The notes under the pieces were generated by a model. That model did not search any database and was not told the DNA's origin. It worked only from the letters and a program-made list of their open reading frames with translations. Of a stretch of 64,000 nt of DNA, positions 1-9,438 are shown piece by piece. Source of the DNA: Chitinophagaceae bacterium. GTDB lineage: Bacteria > Bacteroidota > Bacteroidia > Cytophagales > Cytophagaceae. Position 1 is the first letter of the stretch; each line of letters opens with the position of its first letter. The position numbers and the translations under genes are program-made. The stretch is from the NCBI GenBank assembly GCA_028288405.1, contig JAQBNS010000052.1, positions 1-64,000 of the forward strand. Direction: 5' to 3'.

Positions 1-2
1 GA

Positions 3-329
3 GAAGGCTATATAAATAAGTATGTGGCTTTGCTAAACAAACAAAAACTTCAGCGTGGATTAATGGTCTTTTGTAATGTCTCTTTAAAAGAACATGCAAA
101 GGATGTCGGTAAAAACTTTGTCAAAGACATTGTGGCTTTACCAGAGATTGTGGAATGTTACAATATATCGGGTGAGTATGATTTCATGCTGAAGATCCTG
201 GTAGCAGACATGCCGGCATACCAGCATTTCGTGATGAATAAGTTATCGACTATTAAAAACATCGGGAGTGCACACAGTATTTTTGTGATGGGAGAGATTA
301 AAAATTCTACTTCTTTACCCCTGGAATAA
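3..329 (+). CDS. Lrp/AsnC family transcriptional regulator, C-terminal part (5' truncated by window edge)
   Basis: Frame stays open upstream of 24 to the window edge (EGYINKYVALLNKQKLQRGLMVFCNVSL...); effector-domain pattern ending VMGEIKNSTSLPLE. Confidence 0.85.
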   Translation, partial: EGYINKYVALLNKQKLQRGLMVFCNVSLKEHAKDVGKNFVKDIVALPEIVECYNISGEYDFMLKILVADMPAYQHFVMNKLSTIKNIGSAHSIFVMGEIKNSTSLPLE

Positions 330-610
330 AAAGGGACGAGCCAGGAGCCAGGAGGTACGAAATTGACCTCCTGGCTCCCCTCTATATTTTTTTATCGTAG
401 GGAAACATACCACCAAATCCCCTTTCCCTTTTCAAAAACCTTTTTTTTAAGTGAATTATACACCTAACCACACGTGCTAACATTCAACTTTTTTTAAGTT
501 TTTAATTCTAAGTGCTTGTTTTTAAATTTATTTATATTCTACTTTGTCTATCGAATTAGTAGAGTTTAAAAAAGCCACTGGTTCAAACACTATAAAAAAA
601 GGAGGTACAC

Positions 611-1804
611 ATGAAAACGGCAACTACATCCACCCTGTCAGCAACACTAACCAAGTTGACTAAACCAACATCTGAAACATTGTATTCTTTGATCGATAAT
701 CTTCAGATCACTGATTACGCAGGGAAAAAAAGCGCACCGCTTAAAAAGGAGAAAACCGCACCTTTATCCATTTTGGAACTTTACCTTACTTCCATAGAAG
801 CCGGCTCGTCTGCCTTATCGTTTCATTCTTTTGATGCAGCGCTTACTCTATTGGTCGTAAATTTATTAGAAGAAGGTGATAACGTGGTCACCTATAATTC
901 TCAAAGTTTCTACAACAAACAATTTACACACTGGGGACATCTGGGTATTTCTATTAAAAAACCAGACTACATCAATTTGGAGCAATTCAAAAATCAAGTG
1001 GATGAACGTACAAAGTTTATTTATCTAGAAACAGTAAGTGAACAAAACGAAATTCCTGATTTTCAAAAAATCATTGCTTTCGCTAAAAGCCATAACATTC
1101 CCGTCATCGTTGACAACAGCATCATCGGACCAGGATATGGTTTCAGTCCATTGAAAGAAAAAGCGGACTTGGTGATTTACAATACCAAACACTGGTTATC
1201 AAAAGAAGCCGGTCCTGCAGAAGCTTTGCTTGTAGAAAGTAATCGCTTCAACTGGTTTACCGATCAATATCCTGCATTAAAGGACGCAGCAAAGGATCAA
1301 CTGTTTGAGCACTCTTCTACAGAAGTATTTCCTTCGTTATTAAGTTTCCTTAGAAAAGATATTCCAAATATCAATTACTCTGAAAGACAACAGGAGCATT
1401 TAACCAACGCGCTATTGAACTTGAAAACTTCTGTCTTGAAAAAATACGACATCACGTATGAAGTAGAAAAATGGTTGAAACAAAACAAGTGGGTAGATCA
1501 AACACACTATGTGGGTTCTCATACTAACAATTCTCACTTTAAGGCATTGACTTATTTTCAGAACGGATATGGAAACTACTTATCCTTTTCTTTAAATGGC
1601 TTTGAAGAAGATTACAAAAACTTCAAAAATTTGATTGAAAGTAAATATGCCAATTCACCTTTGATTGAATTTTCTTTCTTAGAATCTAAAAAAGAAATTG
1701 GATTGTATGTTCGCTTTGGAGATCTGAAGAGCATTACTGAGCTATTGCATAAACTATTTGATGAACATAAGCCTACCGGCTATTCTACTTTATTTTTTAA
1801 TTAA
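611..1804 (+). CDS. Divergent Cys/Met metabolism PLP-dependent enzyme (transsulfuration fold)
   Basis: 397 aa; VIVDNSIIGPGYGFSPL and VIYNTKHWLSKEAG correspond to the DNT/TKY PLP-lysine region but lack the usual GGH; GGAGG-like RBS upstream. Confidence 0.7.
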   Translation: MKTATTSTLSATLTKLTKPTSETLYSLIDNLQITDYAGKKSAPLKKEKTAPLSILELYLTSIEAGSSALSFHSFDAALTLLVVNLLEEGDNVVTYNSQSFYNKQFTHWGHLGISIKKPDYINLEQFKNQVDERTKFIYLETVSEQNEIPDFQKIIAFAKSHNIPVIVDNSIIGPGYGFSPLKEKADLVIYNTKHWLSKEAGPAEALLVESNRFNWFTDQYPALKDAAKDQLFEHSSTEVFPSLLSFLRKDIPNINYSERQQEHLTNALLNLKTSVLKKYDITYEVEKWLKQNKWVDQTHYVGSHTNNSHFKALTYFQNGYGNYLSFSLNGFEEDYKNFKNLIESKYANSPLIEFSFLESKKEIGLYVRFGDLKSITELLHKLFDEHKPTGYSTLFFN

Positions 1805-2018
1805 TCTATCTTCATAGACCCGACCTACTTTTTGAGCAGCACCCTTACAGGTGCTGCTCACTTATTTGTATCCTTTCTAAATTGAATTCATTTTTTTACG
1901 TATTGGGCAATAAGCATTCGCTAGGCTGCGTTAAAAAATCAAACGAACCGCTCTATTTATGTAAAAACGCTCTACCTGTTTAATGCTTTGTATTTTGTTC
2001 CACTTAAACTAACAGGTT

Positions 2019-2327
2019 ATGAAAAAGGTAATTATTTTCTCATGCATCGCCATGAGCATGTCACTCGCCTGCGTTGCGCAACAAAAATCATCTTCTAAAG
2101 GTAAAAACAGTGGTTATACCTATTGCGATGAACCGACCTACAAACTCGATCGTCGATTAGCCGCTGCTCAAACGGCTACTACAGTTAACGGAGGCGCTTC
2201 AGGAGCCGGAACAGGATCAAGTTATGGTTCTACTTATTACAGAGGCATTGCTTATAAAAATGCCGGCTTGAAAGCGAAATCAAAATCAGAAAGCACATCA
2301 CCGCTTGCAATGAAAGAAACGGAATAG
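2019..2327 (+). CDS. Small secreted hypothetical protein
   Basis: 102 aa with N-terminal signal peptide (MKKVIIFSCIAMSMSLACVAQ). Confidence 0.6.
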   Translation: MKKVIIFSCIAMSMSLACVAQQKSSSKGKNSGYTYCDEPTYKLDRRLAAAQTATTVNGGASGAGTGSSYGSTYYRGIAYKNAGLKAKSKSESTSPLAMKETE

Positions 2328-2350
2328 AAATAAGAATCAGTACAATCATA

Positions 2351-2385
2351 AAAAAGCCTCGGTAAATTACCGAGGCTTTTTTTTT
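2351..2385. terminator. Intrinsic terminator hairpin
   Basis: aaaaagcctcggtaaattaccgaggctttttttt, stem plus T run, A run on the other side. Confidence 0.85.
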
Positions 2386-2386
2386 G

Positions 2387-2448
2387 CAGTGAAGAGTAAA
2401 CAGTGAATCCAATTATTCTGCTCACAGCTTACTCTTCACTTTTCACCC
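2387..2448. repeat. Heptad inverted repeat, GTGAA type (copy C)
   Basis: Left CAGTGAA GAGTAAA CAGTGAA (2387-2407); right arm reverse complement GGGTGAA AAGTGAA GAGTAAG CTGTGAG (2448-2421). Confidence 0.8.
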
Positions 2449-2450
2449 AT

Positions 2451-2984
2451 TTACAAAAACGGAAGAAAGTCACTCACATTCGCTCTGAGTGTAAAAGAAT
2501 CCGGGAAATGAACGTATTTGATTTTACCGTCTTTTCCAATCACATATAAAGCAGGCACCGGATTGGCTTCTTCATTGGTCATGTCTTCTTTCAACAGGGT
2601 ATCGTATTTGAAACATACCTTTTTATTATAATCCATCAAGAGCGGAAAAGTAGCTCCTGTTTTTTCAATACTTTTTTGCACGGCCGATTCCGCTTGCGGG
2701 CTGATACCGACCAGTTGAGCTCCTTTTGCTTTGATCAACGATAAACTGTCCTGGTAGTTTTTCATGTACTTTACACAAAACGGACACCATTGACCACGGT
2801 AAAAGAACACCACCACCGGGCCTTTTTCAAGCGCTTTGGAAAGTTTAAAAACCCTCTCATTTTGATCGGTCAAACTAAAATCGGGAGCAACGTCTCCTAC
2901 TTTTAATCCAAATACTTCATCCTGAGCAGAGGCACTCAATAGACCGGCAAAAAAGAAAAAGCACAGTGTAACTAATTTTTTCAT
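2451..2984 (-). CDS. Peroxiredoxin-like / AhpC-TSA family protein, secreted
   Basis: Signal peptide; VGDVAPDFSLTDQNERVFKLS and FFYRGQWCPFC motif. Confidence 0.85.
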   Translation of the reverse strand: MKKLVTLCFFFFAGLLSASAQDEVFGLKVGDVAPDFSLTDQNERVFKLSKALEKGPVVVFFYRGQWCPFCVKYMKNYQDSLSLIKAKGAQLVGISPQAESAVQKSIEKTGATFPLLMDYNKKVCFKYDTLLKEDMTNEEANPVPALYVIGKDGKIKYVHFPDSFTLRANVSDFLPFL

Positions 2985-3195
2985 GTTGTTTCGTTTAGAG
3001 GAGAATAATAGTGAAGATACAGATTATACGGAATCAGGCAAAAAGAAGGATGAAAGATGAGCATTTAAAAATGTCTTTATAAAAGCAAAAAAGTATTTTT
3101 ATTGTAGTTGAGTAACGAAAATGAGGCGATGTCGTTTTGCCTTTCTAATGTTTACAGAAGGTTTGTGGCGGACAAATCGCTAGGAGTATAAACAA

Positions 3196-3337
3196 CTGTC
3201 TTGCCCCTAAATCCCCTGAAGGGGACTTTCCAGCAAAATATTTCTTGTAACTCTCTTTTGCTTTCTATAACTACGTCAAATGATAATCATTAGTAAACAA
3301 AATAAAGTCCCCTTCAGGGGATTTAGGGGCAAGACAG
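3196..3337. repeat. Perfect 34-bp inverted repeat flanking a 74-bp spacer
   Basis: 3196-3229 ctgtcttgcccctaaatcccctgaaggggacttt; 3304-3337 is its exact reverse complement. Confidence 0.95.
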
Positions 3338-3353
3338 ATAGAGGATCAAAGCA

Positions 3354-4715
3354 TTATTTACTAGCAATGCGCCCGGATAAAATCCTAAACCTCACAAACA
3401 TCAACAACGCTGCGATAAACAATCCAATCGTAAATCCATACCAGATGCCCTGCACACCCATGCCATGAGAAAACGTAAGCCAGTAGCCCACCGGCAATCC
3501 AATGATCCAATAAGCCAATAAAGCAATAATGGTAGGAGCCACTACATCACCGATACCACGTAAGGCACCGATACCAATCACTTGTATGCCATCGGCCAAT
3601 TGAAAGACGGCGGCGATGATCAATAAACTTGCAGTGGTTTGAATAATGTCTACTTCCCCTACAAACAAGGCCGGTAGTTCAAAGCGAAACACTACGAATA
3701 GCACACTGATACTTAACATGAACACGCTGACCATAGCAAAGGCCACCATTCCGGCTTTGCGTATTTCTTTTACATTTCCGGCGCCCCATTCGTAGCCCAC
3801 TCTTACCGATACTGCAGCGGTCAAGCCGGTAGCAGCCATATAAGAAGTAGCCGCCAGGTTGAGTGCAATGTGATGAGAGGCAATGGCAGTAGTAGAATTT
3901 AACCAACTGATAAAAATAGCTCCCAATCCGAAAACCGCTGATTCCATAGAGAGTTGTATCCCGACCGGAAAACTTTTCCTTAATAACACTTTCATGACAG
4001 ACCATTTAAAAGGATCGTACCAAAAGTTTTTAAAATATTGATTCAAGGAAGAAGCATACCAAACATAACCGGCCATGAGCAAGGCCATCACGACGCGTGA
4101 AAGCACGGTCCCCATAGCGATTCCATTCAATCCCATTTCCGGAAAACCGAATTTTCCATACGCAAAAAACCAGTTGAGTAGGACATTTAAAAATGTTCCG
4201 AACAAACTGATGTACATGGCCGGAGCCGTACTGAACAGACCCTCCGCATACTGACGGAAGGATTGAAAAATCATAGCAGGAAATATCGACAAGGCAATGA
4301 GATGCAAAAACGGAATGGCTCGATCCAACAACTCCATATTGGAAGTAAATAACGTTATATAGGAAGCACTGAAATACAGCATAGCAGTAAGCAGTATACC
4401 TGTAACCACATTCATGTAAAGGCTTTGCCAAAACAGTGCGCGTATATGTTTCTCGTTATTTTCTCCATGCGCCTTGGCAATCAAAGGAGAAGTACCGCTT
4501 GAAATACCAATACCAAAAAATAGAAACGGAAAATAGAACGCAAAAGCAAAGGAAGCCGCGGCTAAAAACACGCCACCCAATTTACCCGCCATATAGGTAT
4601 CGGCCAATCCTACCGTCATGTGCCCCAATTGTGCCAACGTAACAGGATAAGCCAATAATAATAATTTCTTGATGTGTTGAGGATAAGTCGTGGTGGTCAT
4701 GTCTTTCTTCTTCAA
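3354..4715 (-). CDS. MATE family multidrug efflux transporter
   Basis: 453 aa polytopic membrane protein; AYPVTLAQLGHMTVGLADTYMAGKLG N-terminus typical of NorM/MATE. Confidence 0.9.
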   Translation of the reverse strand: MKKKDMTTTTYPQHIKKLLLLAYPVTLAQLGHMTVGLADTYMAGKLGGVFLAAASFAFAFYFPFLFFGIGISSGTSPLIAKAHGENNEKHIRALFWQSLYMNVVTGILLTAMLYFSASYITLFTSNMELLDRAIPFLHLIALSIFPAMIFQSFRQYAEGLFSTAPAMYISLFGTFLNVLLNWFFAYGKFGFPEMGLNGIAMGTVLSRVVMALLMAGYVWYASSLNQYFKNFWYDPFKWSVMKVLLRKSFPVGIQLSMESAVFGLGAIFISWLNSTTAIASHHIALNLAATSYMAATGLTAAVSVRVGYEWGAGNVKEIRKAGMVAFAMVSVFMLSISVLFVVFRFELPALFVGEVDIIQTTASLLIIAAVFQLADGIQVIGIGALRGIGDVVAPTIIALLAYWIIGLPVGYWLTFSHGMGVQGIWYGFTIGLFIAALLMFVRFRILSGRIASK

Positions 4716-4718
4716 ATG

Positions 4719-5885
4719 CTATTCGCTGCTTTTCCTTCTTTCCAATTCCTTCTTTAGCAATTCCAATTCTCTACCCGACTGACCCGATACCGATTTATTT
4801 TCATTGGCTCTTCTAAACAAATAAGGCAAGCTCAGTTCCATCGGACCAAAGGGAAGATACTTCGCTACCCTGTATCCTTGTGCAGCCAGGTTAAATGTCA
4901 GGTGATCGCTCATACCGTACAATTGAGCGAAACAAATCAACTCACTGCTCTTTTCTATTTTATTCATTTCAATAAAATCCAGTGCAAGCGCTACACTATC
5001 TTCGTTGTGTGTACCGAGGCAAAGCATGATATCATTGGCCATACAAAACCCAATCGCTGCATCGAAGGCTTTATCTGTTTCCTTTTTTGTTTTCCAGATC
5101 GGGCTTGCATAACCGAGTTGAGCGGCACGTTGATTCTCCTTTTCCATGTACGCACCACGTACCAGCTTTACACCGGGGATAAAAGATAATTTCGTTGCTC
5201 TTGCTAAGAGCTGTTCCAAATGTATCGGCATGTCGTGTCGATACATCTGGCAGGTATTGAAAATCCAGGCCTGTTCTGTATTGTAAAGGAACATGGCGGA
5301 CATTACCCATTCATCGATGACATCCTGGATCCAGCTTTCTTCGGCATCCACCATGACACGCACTCTGGCATTTACAGCGGAAGAAAAAATACGATGCACC
5401 CGTTGATCCAACAGCTCCCATTCTTTTTGTTCGCTCTCGGATAACTCGGCACCTTGTTGTGTTTTGATCAAAAGATCGATGGGCCCAAGAGCCGTTACTT
5501 TAAAAACGGCAAAAGAAATTGACTTTTCTTCCTGTGCGAATTTGATCGTCTCCAGGACCTGAAACATGGCCTGATCAAAGGCTTTTTGACTCTCCTGACC
5601 CTCTGCGACGTAGTCTGGAATGCTATAAACGCCAAAATGTTGTAACTGAGCGATCGTTTTTTGACACTCTTCGAGTGTCTCGCCTCCGCAAAACTGCTGG
5701 TACAAAGTGCTTTTTATAACTTTTTTAAGTCCCAGAGGCAGTTTCAATGCTGTTTTTATCAAATAAGTCCCTATCTTTGTAAGCTCGGGGAAGCCCATTA
5801 ATCGAAAAAGCCAGTACGCTTGAAGCAACTGTTTCTTTGATTTAGAGCGGAACGCGATTTCGGTATCGTTAAATAAGGTACTCAT
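4719..5885 (-). CDS. Proline dehydrogenase
   Basis: 388 aa; VKLVRGAYMEKENQRA, GTHNEDSV, FAQLYGMSDHLTFNLA, YLPFGPMELSLPYLFRRANEN. Confidence 0.9.
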   Translation of the reverse strand: MSTLFNDTEIAFRSKSKKQLLQAYWLFRLMGFPELTKIGTYLIKTALKLPLGLKKVIKSTLYQQFCGGETLEECQKTIAQLQHFGVYSIPDYVAEGQESQKAFDQAMFQVLETIKFAQEEKSISFAVFKVTALGPIDLLIKTQQGAELSESEQKEWELLDQRVHRIFSSAVNARVRVMVDAEESWIQDVIDEWVMSAMFLYNTEQAWIFNTCQMYRHDMPIHLEQLLARATKLSFIPGVKLVRGAYMEKENQRAAQLGYASPIWKTKKETDKAFDAAIGFCMANDIMLCLGTHNEDSVALALDFIEMNKIEKSSELICFAQLYGMSDHLTFNLAAQGYRVAKYLPFGPMELSLPYLFRRANENKSVSGQSGRELELLKKELERRKSSE

Positions 5886-5955
5886 ATGGAACTTGAACGT
5901 AAAGGAACAGGTTCTTATTGAAATAAAAAAACAAACAAACAGAGAGGAATAGATT

Positions 5956-7059
5956 ATGAAAGTTGATCTTCAAGTGAATCCCATTGAAACATGGGCAAAG
6001 ACGACACACAAGCCTTTGATCATTGCAGGACCGTGCAGCGCAGAAACTCCTGAACAATTGTTGGCTACCGCTAAACAATTGAAAGAGTTGGGTAAAGTAG
6101 ATGTACTTCGCGCAGGTATATGGAAACCTCGTACAAGACCAAATGCTTTTGAAGGCGCAGGTGAAGACGGCTTGAAGTGGTTTGCAGATGTGAAAAAAGA
6201 GTTGGGGATGATGATTGGTACGGAAGTAGCCAACCCTGAACATATAGAATTAGCATTGAAATACGGCGTTGACGTATTGTGGATCGGAGCCCGTACTACG
6301 GTGAGTCCTTTCGCGATTCAGGAAATGGCGGATGCATTGCAAGGTGTAGACATTCCTGTATTGATCAAGAACCCTACTCACCCTGAGTTAGGTCTTTGGA
6401 TCGGAGCATTCGAGCGTTTCCACAGAGCTGGTATTAAAAACTTAGCGGCTATCCACCGTGGATTTTCTACGATTGATAAATCTAAATTCCGTAACGTTCC
6501 AACCTGGTCTATTCCGATCGAATTGAAACGTATCGCTCCGCAAATTCCCATCATTTGTGATCCAAGTCACATCGGTGGTAAGAGAGATTTGATTTTCGAC
6601 ATTTCTCAAAAAGCGATGGATCTTGGTTTCGATGGTTTGATGATTGAAACACACATCGATCCGGACAAAGCATGGAGTGATGCCGATCAACAAGTGACTC
6701 CGTCCAGATTGGGCGAGATCTTGCGTGATTTGAAAATCCGTGAAGTAACAAGCGATAACCAATCTTTCAATGATAGTCTCGAAGATTTGAGAACGAAGAT
6801 TGATAGCCTGGACAGAGAGTTGATCGAAGTATTGACCGCTCGTATGGCCATCGTTGAAAAAATCGGTGAATACAAAAAAGACAACAACGTAACGACATTA
6901 CAAGTGAATCGTTGGGATGAGATCATGAAGAACTTAACTTCATTGGCTCAGAAAATGAACTTGAGCGAAACGTATGTAGAAGACTTGTTCAAAATCATTC
7001 ACGAAGAGTCTATCCGCAAGCAGACAGAAATCATGAAAGCGGTAGAAAGCAAAGCTTAA
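5956..7059 (+). CDS. Bifunctional 3-deoxy-7-phosphoheptulonate synthase / chorismate mutase type II
   Basis: IAGPCSAET, LRAGIWKPRTRPNAFEG, CDPSHIGGKRD (DAHPS) followed by C-terminal LRTKIDSLDRELIEVLTARMAIVEKIGEYK (chorismate mutase). Confidence 0.95.
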   Translation: MKVDLQVNPIETWAKTTHKPLIIAGPCSAETPEQLLATAKQLKELGKVDVLRAGIWKPRTRPNAFEGAGEDGLKWFADVKKELGMMIGTEVANPEHIELALKYGVDVLWIGARTTVSPFAIQEMADALQGVDIPVLIKNPTHPELGLWIGAFERFHRAGIKNLAAIHRGFSTIDKSKFRNVPTWSIPIELKRIAPQIPIICDPSHIGGKRDLIFDISQKAMDLGFDGLMIETHIDPDKAWSDADQQVTPSRLGEILRDLKIREVTSDNQSFNDSLEDLRTKIDSLDRELIEVLTARMAIVEKIGEYKKDNNVTTLQVNRWDEIMKNLTSLAQKMNLSETYVEDLFKIIHEESIRKQTEIMKAVESKA

Positions 7060-7080
7060 TCGCATTCAACTATAGTAATG

Positions 7081-7112
7081 AGTCCCGCTCCTTTGGCGCG
7101 GGACTTTTATTT
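7081..7112 (+). terminator. Intrinsic terminator after DAHPS-CM
   Basis: agtcccgctcctttggcgcgggacttttatttta. Confidence 0.75.
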
Positions 7113-7135
7113 TAAGCACCTTTAGGAATTTTTGC

Positions 7136-8179
7136 ATGCCCTCTGAAATTTTATTGACCCCTGATCCTCAAAAAACGCTATCAGACTTTCTGAGTAAGAA
7201 AGGCTATAGTAAAATTTTGTTGATTGTGGACGAACATACCAAACAACATTGCCTTCCTCTTTTTGATTCGCAATTCCTAGACCAAGTCAATGGATGCGTC
7301 ATCAAATCCGGTGAAGAACATAAAACATTGGCCACATGCAGTAACATCTGGCAAACGATGACCGAACTGGAACTCGATCGTAAAGCTGTTGTGATCAATA
7401 TCGGCGGTGGTGTGATCGGTGACATGGGAGGCTTTTGTGCGGCCACTTACAAACGAGGCATTGATTTCATACAAGTACCAACTACCCTGCTTTCACAAGT
7501 GGATGCCAGTGTAGGAGGAAAATTGGGAATTGATTTTGATCACTATAAAAATCACATCGGTGTATTCAAAGAACCTGAAGCAGTCATCATTTCTTCTTCC
7601 TTTTTGAAAACATTAGATAAAAGAGAATTAAGATCCGGTTTTGCAGAAGTCATCAAACATGCATTGATCGCAGATGCAGGTGCCTGGAATAAAATCAAAA
7701 GTCAATCTCTGGAAGCACAAAACTGGGATGAAATCATTCCCCATTCTGTTGCCATCAAACATGCCATCACTACACAAGATCCGACGGAGAAAGGCTTGAG
7801 AAAAGTATTAAACTTCGGTCATACTTTAGGTCATGCGGTAGAAAGTTATTTCCTGGAAAAAGGTAATCGCATCCTGCACGGTGAAGCGATTGCTATTGGT
7901 ATGATTGTAGAAACATACTTAGCCGTAGAAAAAGGATTTCTTACGAAAGCTGAATTGGAAGAAATACAAAACTATATCATTTCCATTTACGGCCATGTAC
8001 ACATTCCATCCGCTGTGCTGGATGAAATCATTACACTGACGTTGCACGATAAGAAAAACGAACAAGGTGTGGTGCTCTTCTCCCTGCTTGAAAAAATCGG
8101 TCAAGCCAATTACAACATTCCGGTTTCGGCCGAACTCATGAAAAAATCTCTTACTTATTATAACTCGTTGACGAAATAA
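7136..8179 (+). CDS. aroB: 3-dehydroquinate synthase
   Basis: NIGGGVIGDMGGFCAATYKRGIDFIQVPTTLLSQVDASVGGKLGID; LNFGHTLGHAVE. Confidence 0.95.
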   Translation: MPSEILLTPDPQKTLSDFLSKKGYSKILLIVDEHTKQHCLPLFDSQFLDQVNGCVIKSGEEHKTLATCSNIWQTMTELELDRKAVVINIGGGVIGDMGGFCAATYKRGIDFIQVPTTLLSQVDASVGGKLGIDFDHYKNHIGVFKEPEAVIISSSFLKTLDKRELRSGFAEVIKHALIADAGAWNKIKSQSLEAQNWDEIIPHSVAIKHAITTQDPTEKGLRKVLNFGHTLGHAVESYFLEKGNRILHGEAIAIGMIVETYLAVEKGFLTKAELEEIQNYIISIYGHVHIPSAVLDEIITLTLHDKKNEQGVVLFSLLEKIGQANYNIPVSAELMKKSLTYYNSLTK

Positions 8180-9438
8180 TGGACAACGTTACCCTTACCA
8201 ATATCTCTCTTGCCAAACACAAAGGGCAGATCAAAGGAGCCATTACTCCTCCTTCTTCTAAAAGCGAAAGCAATCGCGTATTAGTGATTCATGCTTTAGC
8301 GGGAAAAGAAGGAGAACTACAAAACCTATCGAATGCGCGTGATACACAAACGATGATTCGTTTGTTGCAAAACGACAACGACGAAACATGGGATGTGCTG
8401 GATGCCGGTACTACTATGCGTTTCCTTACGGCTTACTCTGCCGTAAGCGGAAAGAAAAGAATCATGACCGGTACGCTACGCATGAAAGAGCGTCCGATCT
8501 TGTTGCTGGTAGATGCCTTGCGCACGTTGGGTGCAGACATTTCTTACCAGGAGAAAGACGGTTATCCTCCCATGCTCATCAAGCCTTTTGATCCTCAACA
8601 AGTCAAGACCAATACACTGACCATCCGTGGTGACGTAAGCAGTCAATACATCACGGCTTTGTTGATGATTGCGCCTTTGCTTCCGCAAGGATTGAAATTA
8701 GAACTGACAGGAAAGATCGGATCGAAACCCTATATCGCCATGACTTTGCAATTGATGCAAAAGTTTGGCGTGACAGCGAAGTGGGAAGGCAGTACGATTA
8801 CTGTTCCTCATCAAGCTTACAAAGGCACGACTTACAGCGTAGAATCTGATTGGTCTGCAGCCAGCTATTGGTTTAGCATTGCGGCTTTGGCACCTGAAGC
8901 GAACTTTTACATCAAAGGTTATAAATCCGATTCACTGCAAGGCGATCGCGTGATCACTTCTATCATGGAAAAGATGGGCGTGAAATCTACTTTCACTGAA
9001 GAAGGATTACATTTGGAAAAGATTGCTGGTTTTGTTGCGAAACCTTTTGAACAGGATTTCACCGACTGTCCTGACTTAGCGCAAACTATAGCGGTTGTAG
9101 CAGCAGCAAAAGGACAAGTGGTAACCATGAGCGGACTGGAAAGTTTACGCATCAAAGAAACCGATCGCATCGCAGCGATACAAAATGAACTGAGAAAATT
9201 CGGATCTGATTTGGAAGAAATCGTGAAAGACGATACGTATAAAGTTGTTCCGGGGAATTTCAAGATGAACAATCAACACATCGCTACTTATAAAGATCAC
9301 CGCATGGCCATGGCTTTCGCTCCATTGGCGCTGTTAGGTGAATTATCGATTGAAAATCCGGAAGTGGTGGAGAAATCTTATCCGCATTTTTGGGAGGATT
9401 TGAAAACGTTAGGTTTCAATTTAGACGTTAGTCGTTAG
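8179..9438 (+). CDS. aroA: 3-phosphoshikimate 1-carboxyvinyltransferase (EPSP synthase)
   Basis: PPSSKSESNR, LDAGTTMRFL, ESLRIKETDRI, TYKDHRMAMAFAPLAL. Confidence 0.93.
   Translation: MDNVTLTNISLAKHKGQIKGAITPPSSKSESNRVLVIHALAGKEGELQNLSNARDTQTMIRLLQNDNDETWDVLDAGTTMRFLTAYSAVSGKKRIMTGTLRMKERPILLLVDALRTLGADISYQEKDGYPPMLIKPFDPQQVKTNTLTIRGDVSSQYITALLMIAPLLPQGLKLELTGKIGSKPYIAMTLQLMQKFGVTAKWEGSTITVPHQAYKGTTYSVESDWSAASYWFSIAALAPEANFYIKGYKSDSLQGDRVITSIMEKMGVKSTFTEEGLHLEKIAGFVAKPFEQDFTDCPDLAQTIAVVAAAKGQVVTMSGLESLRIKETDRIAAIQNELRKFGSDLEEIVKDDTYKVVPGNFKMNNQHIATYKDHRMAMAFAPLALLGELSIENPEVVEKSYPHFWEDLKTLGFNLDVSR

Noticed and set aside
1834-1859. gagcagcacc/ggtgctgctc hairpin after the PLP enzyme
   Set aside because: Strong stem but no clear T-tract, so not called as an intrinsic terminator.
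2230-2412. 60-aa minus-strand ORF
   Set aside because: Runs through an intrinsic terminator and a heptad repeat and overlaps the end of the 2019 gene antisense.
3280-3468. 62-aa plus-strand ORF
   Set aside because: Derived from the right arm of the 34-bp inverted repeat plus the antisense end of the MATE gene.
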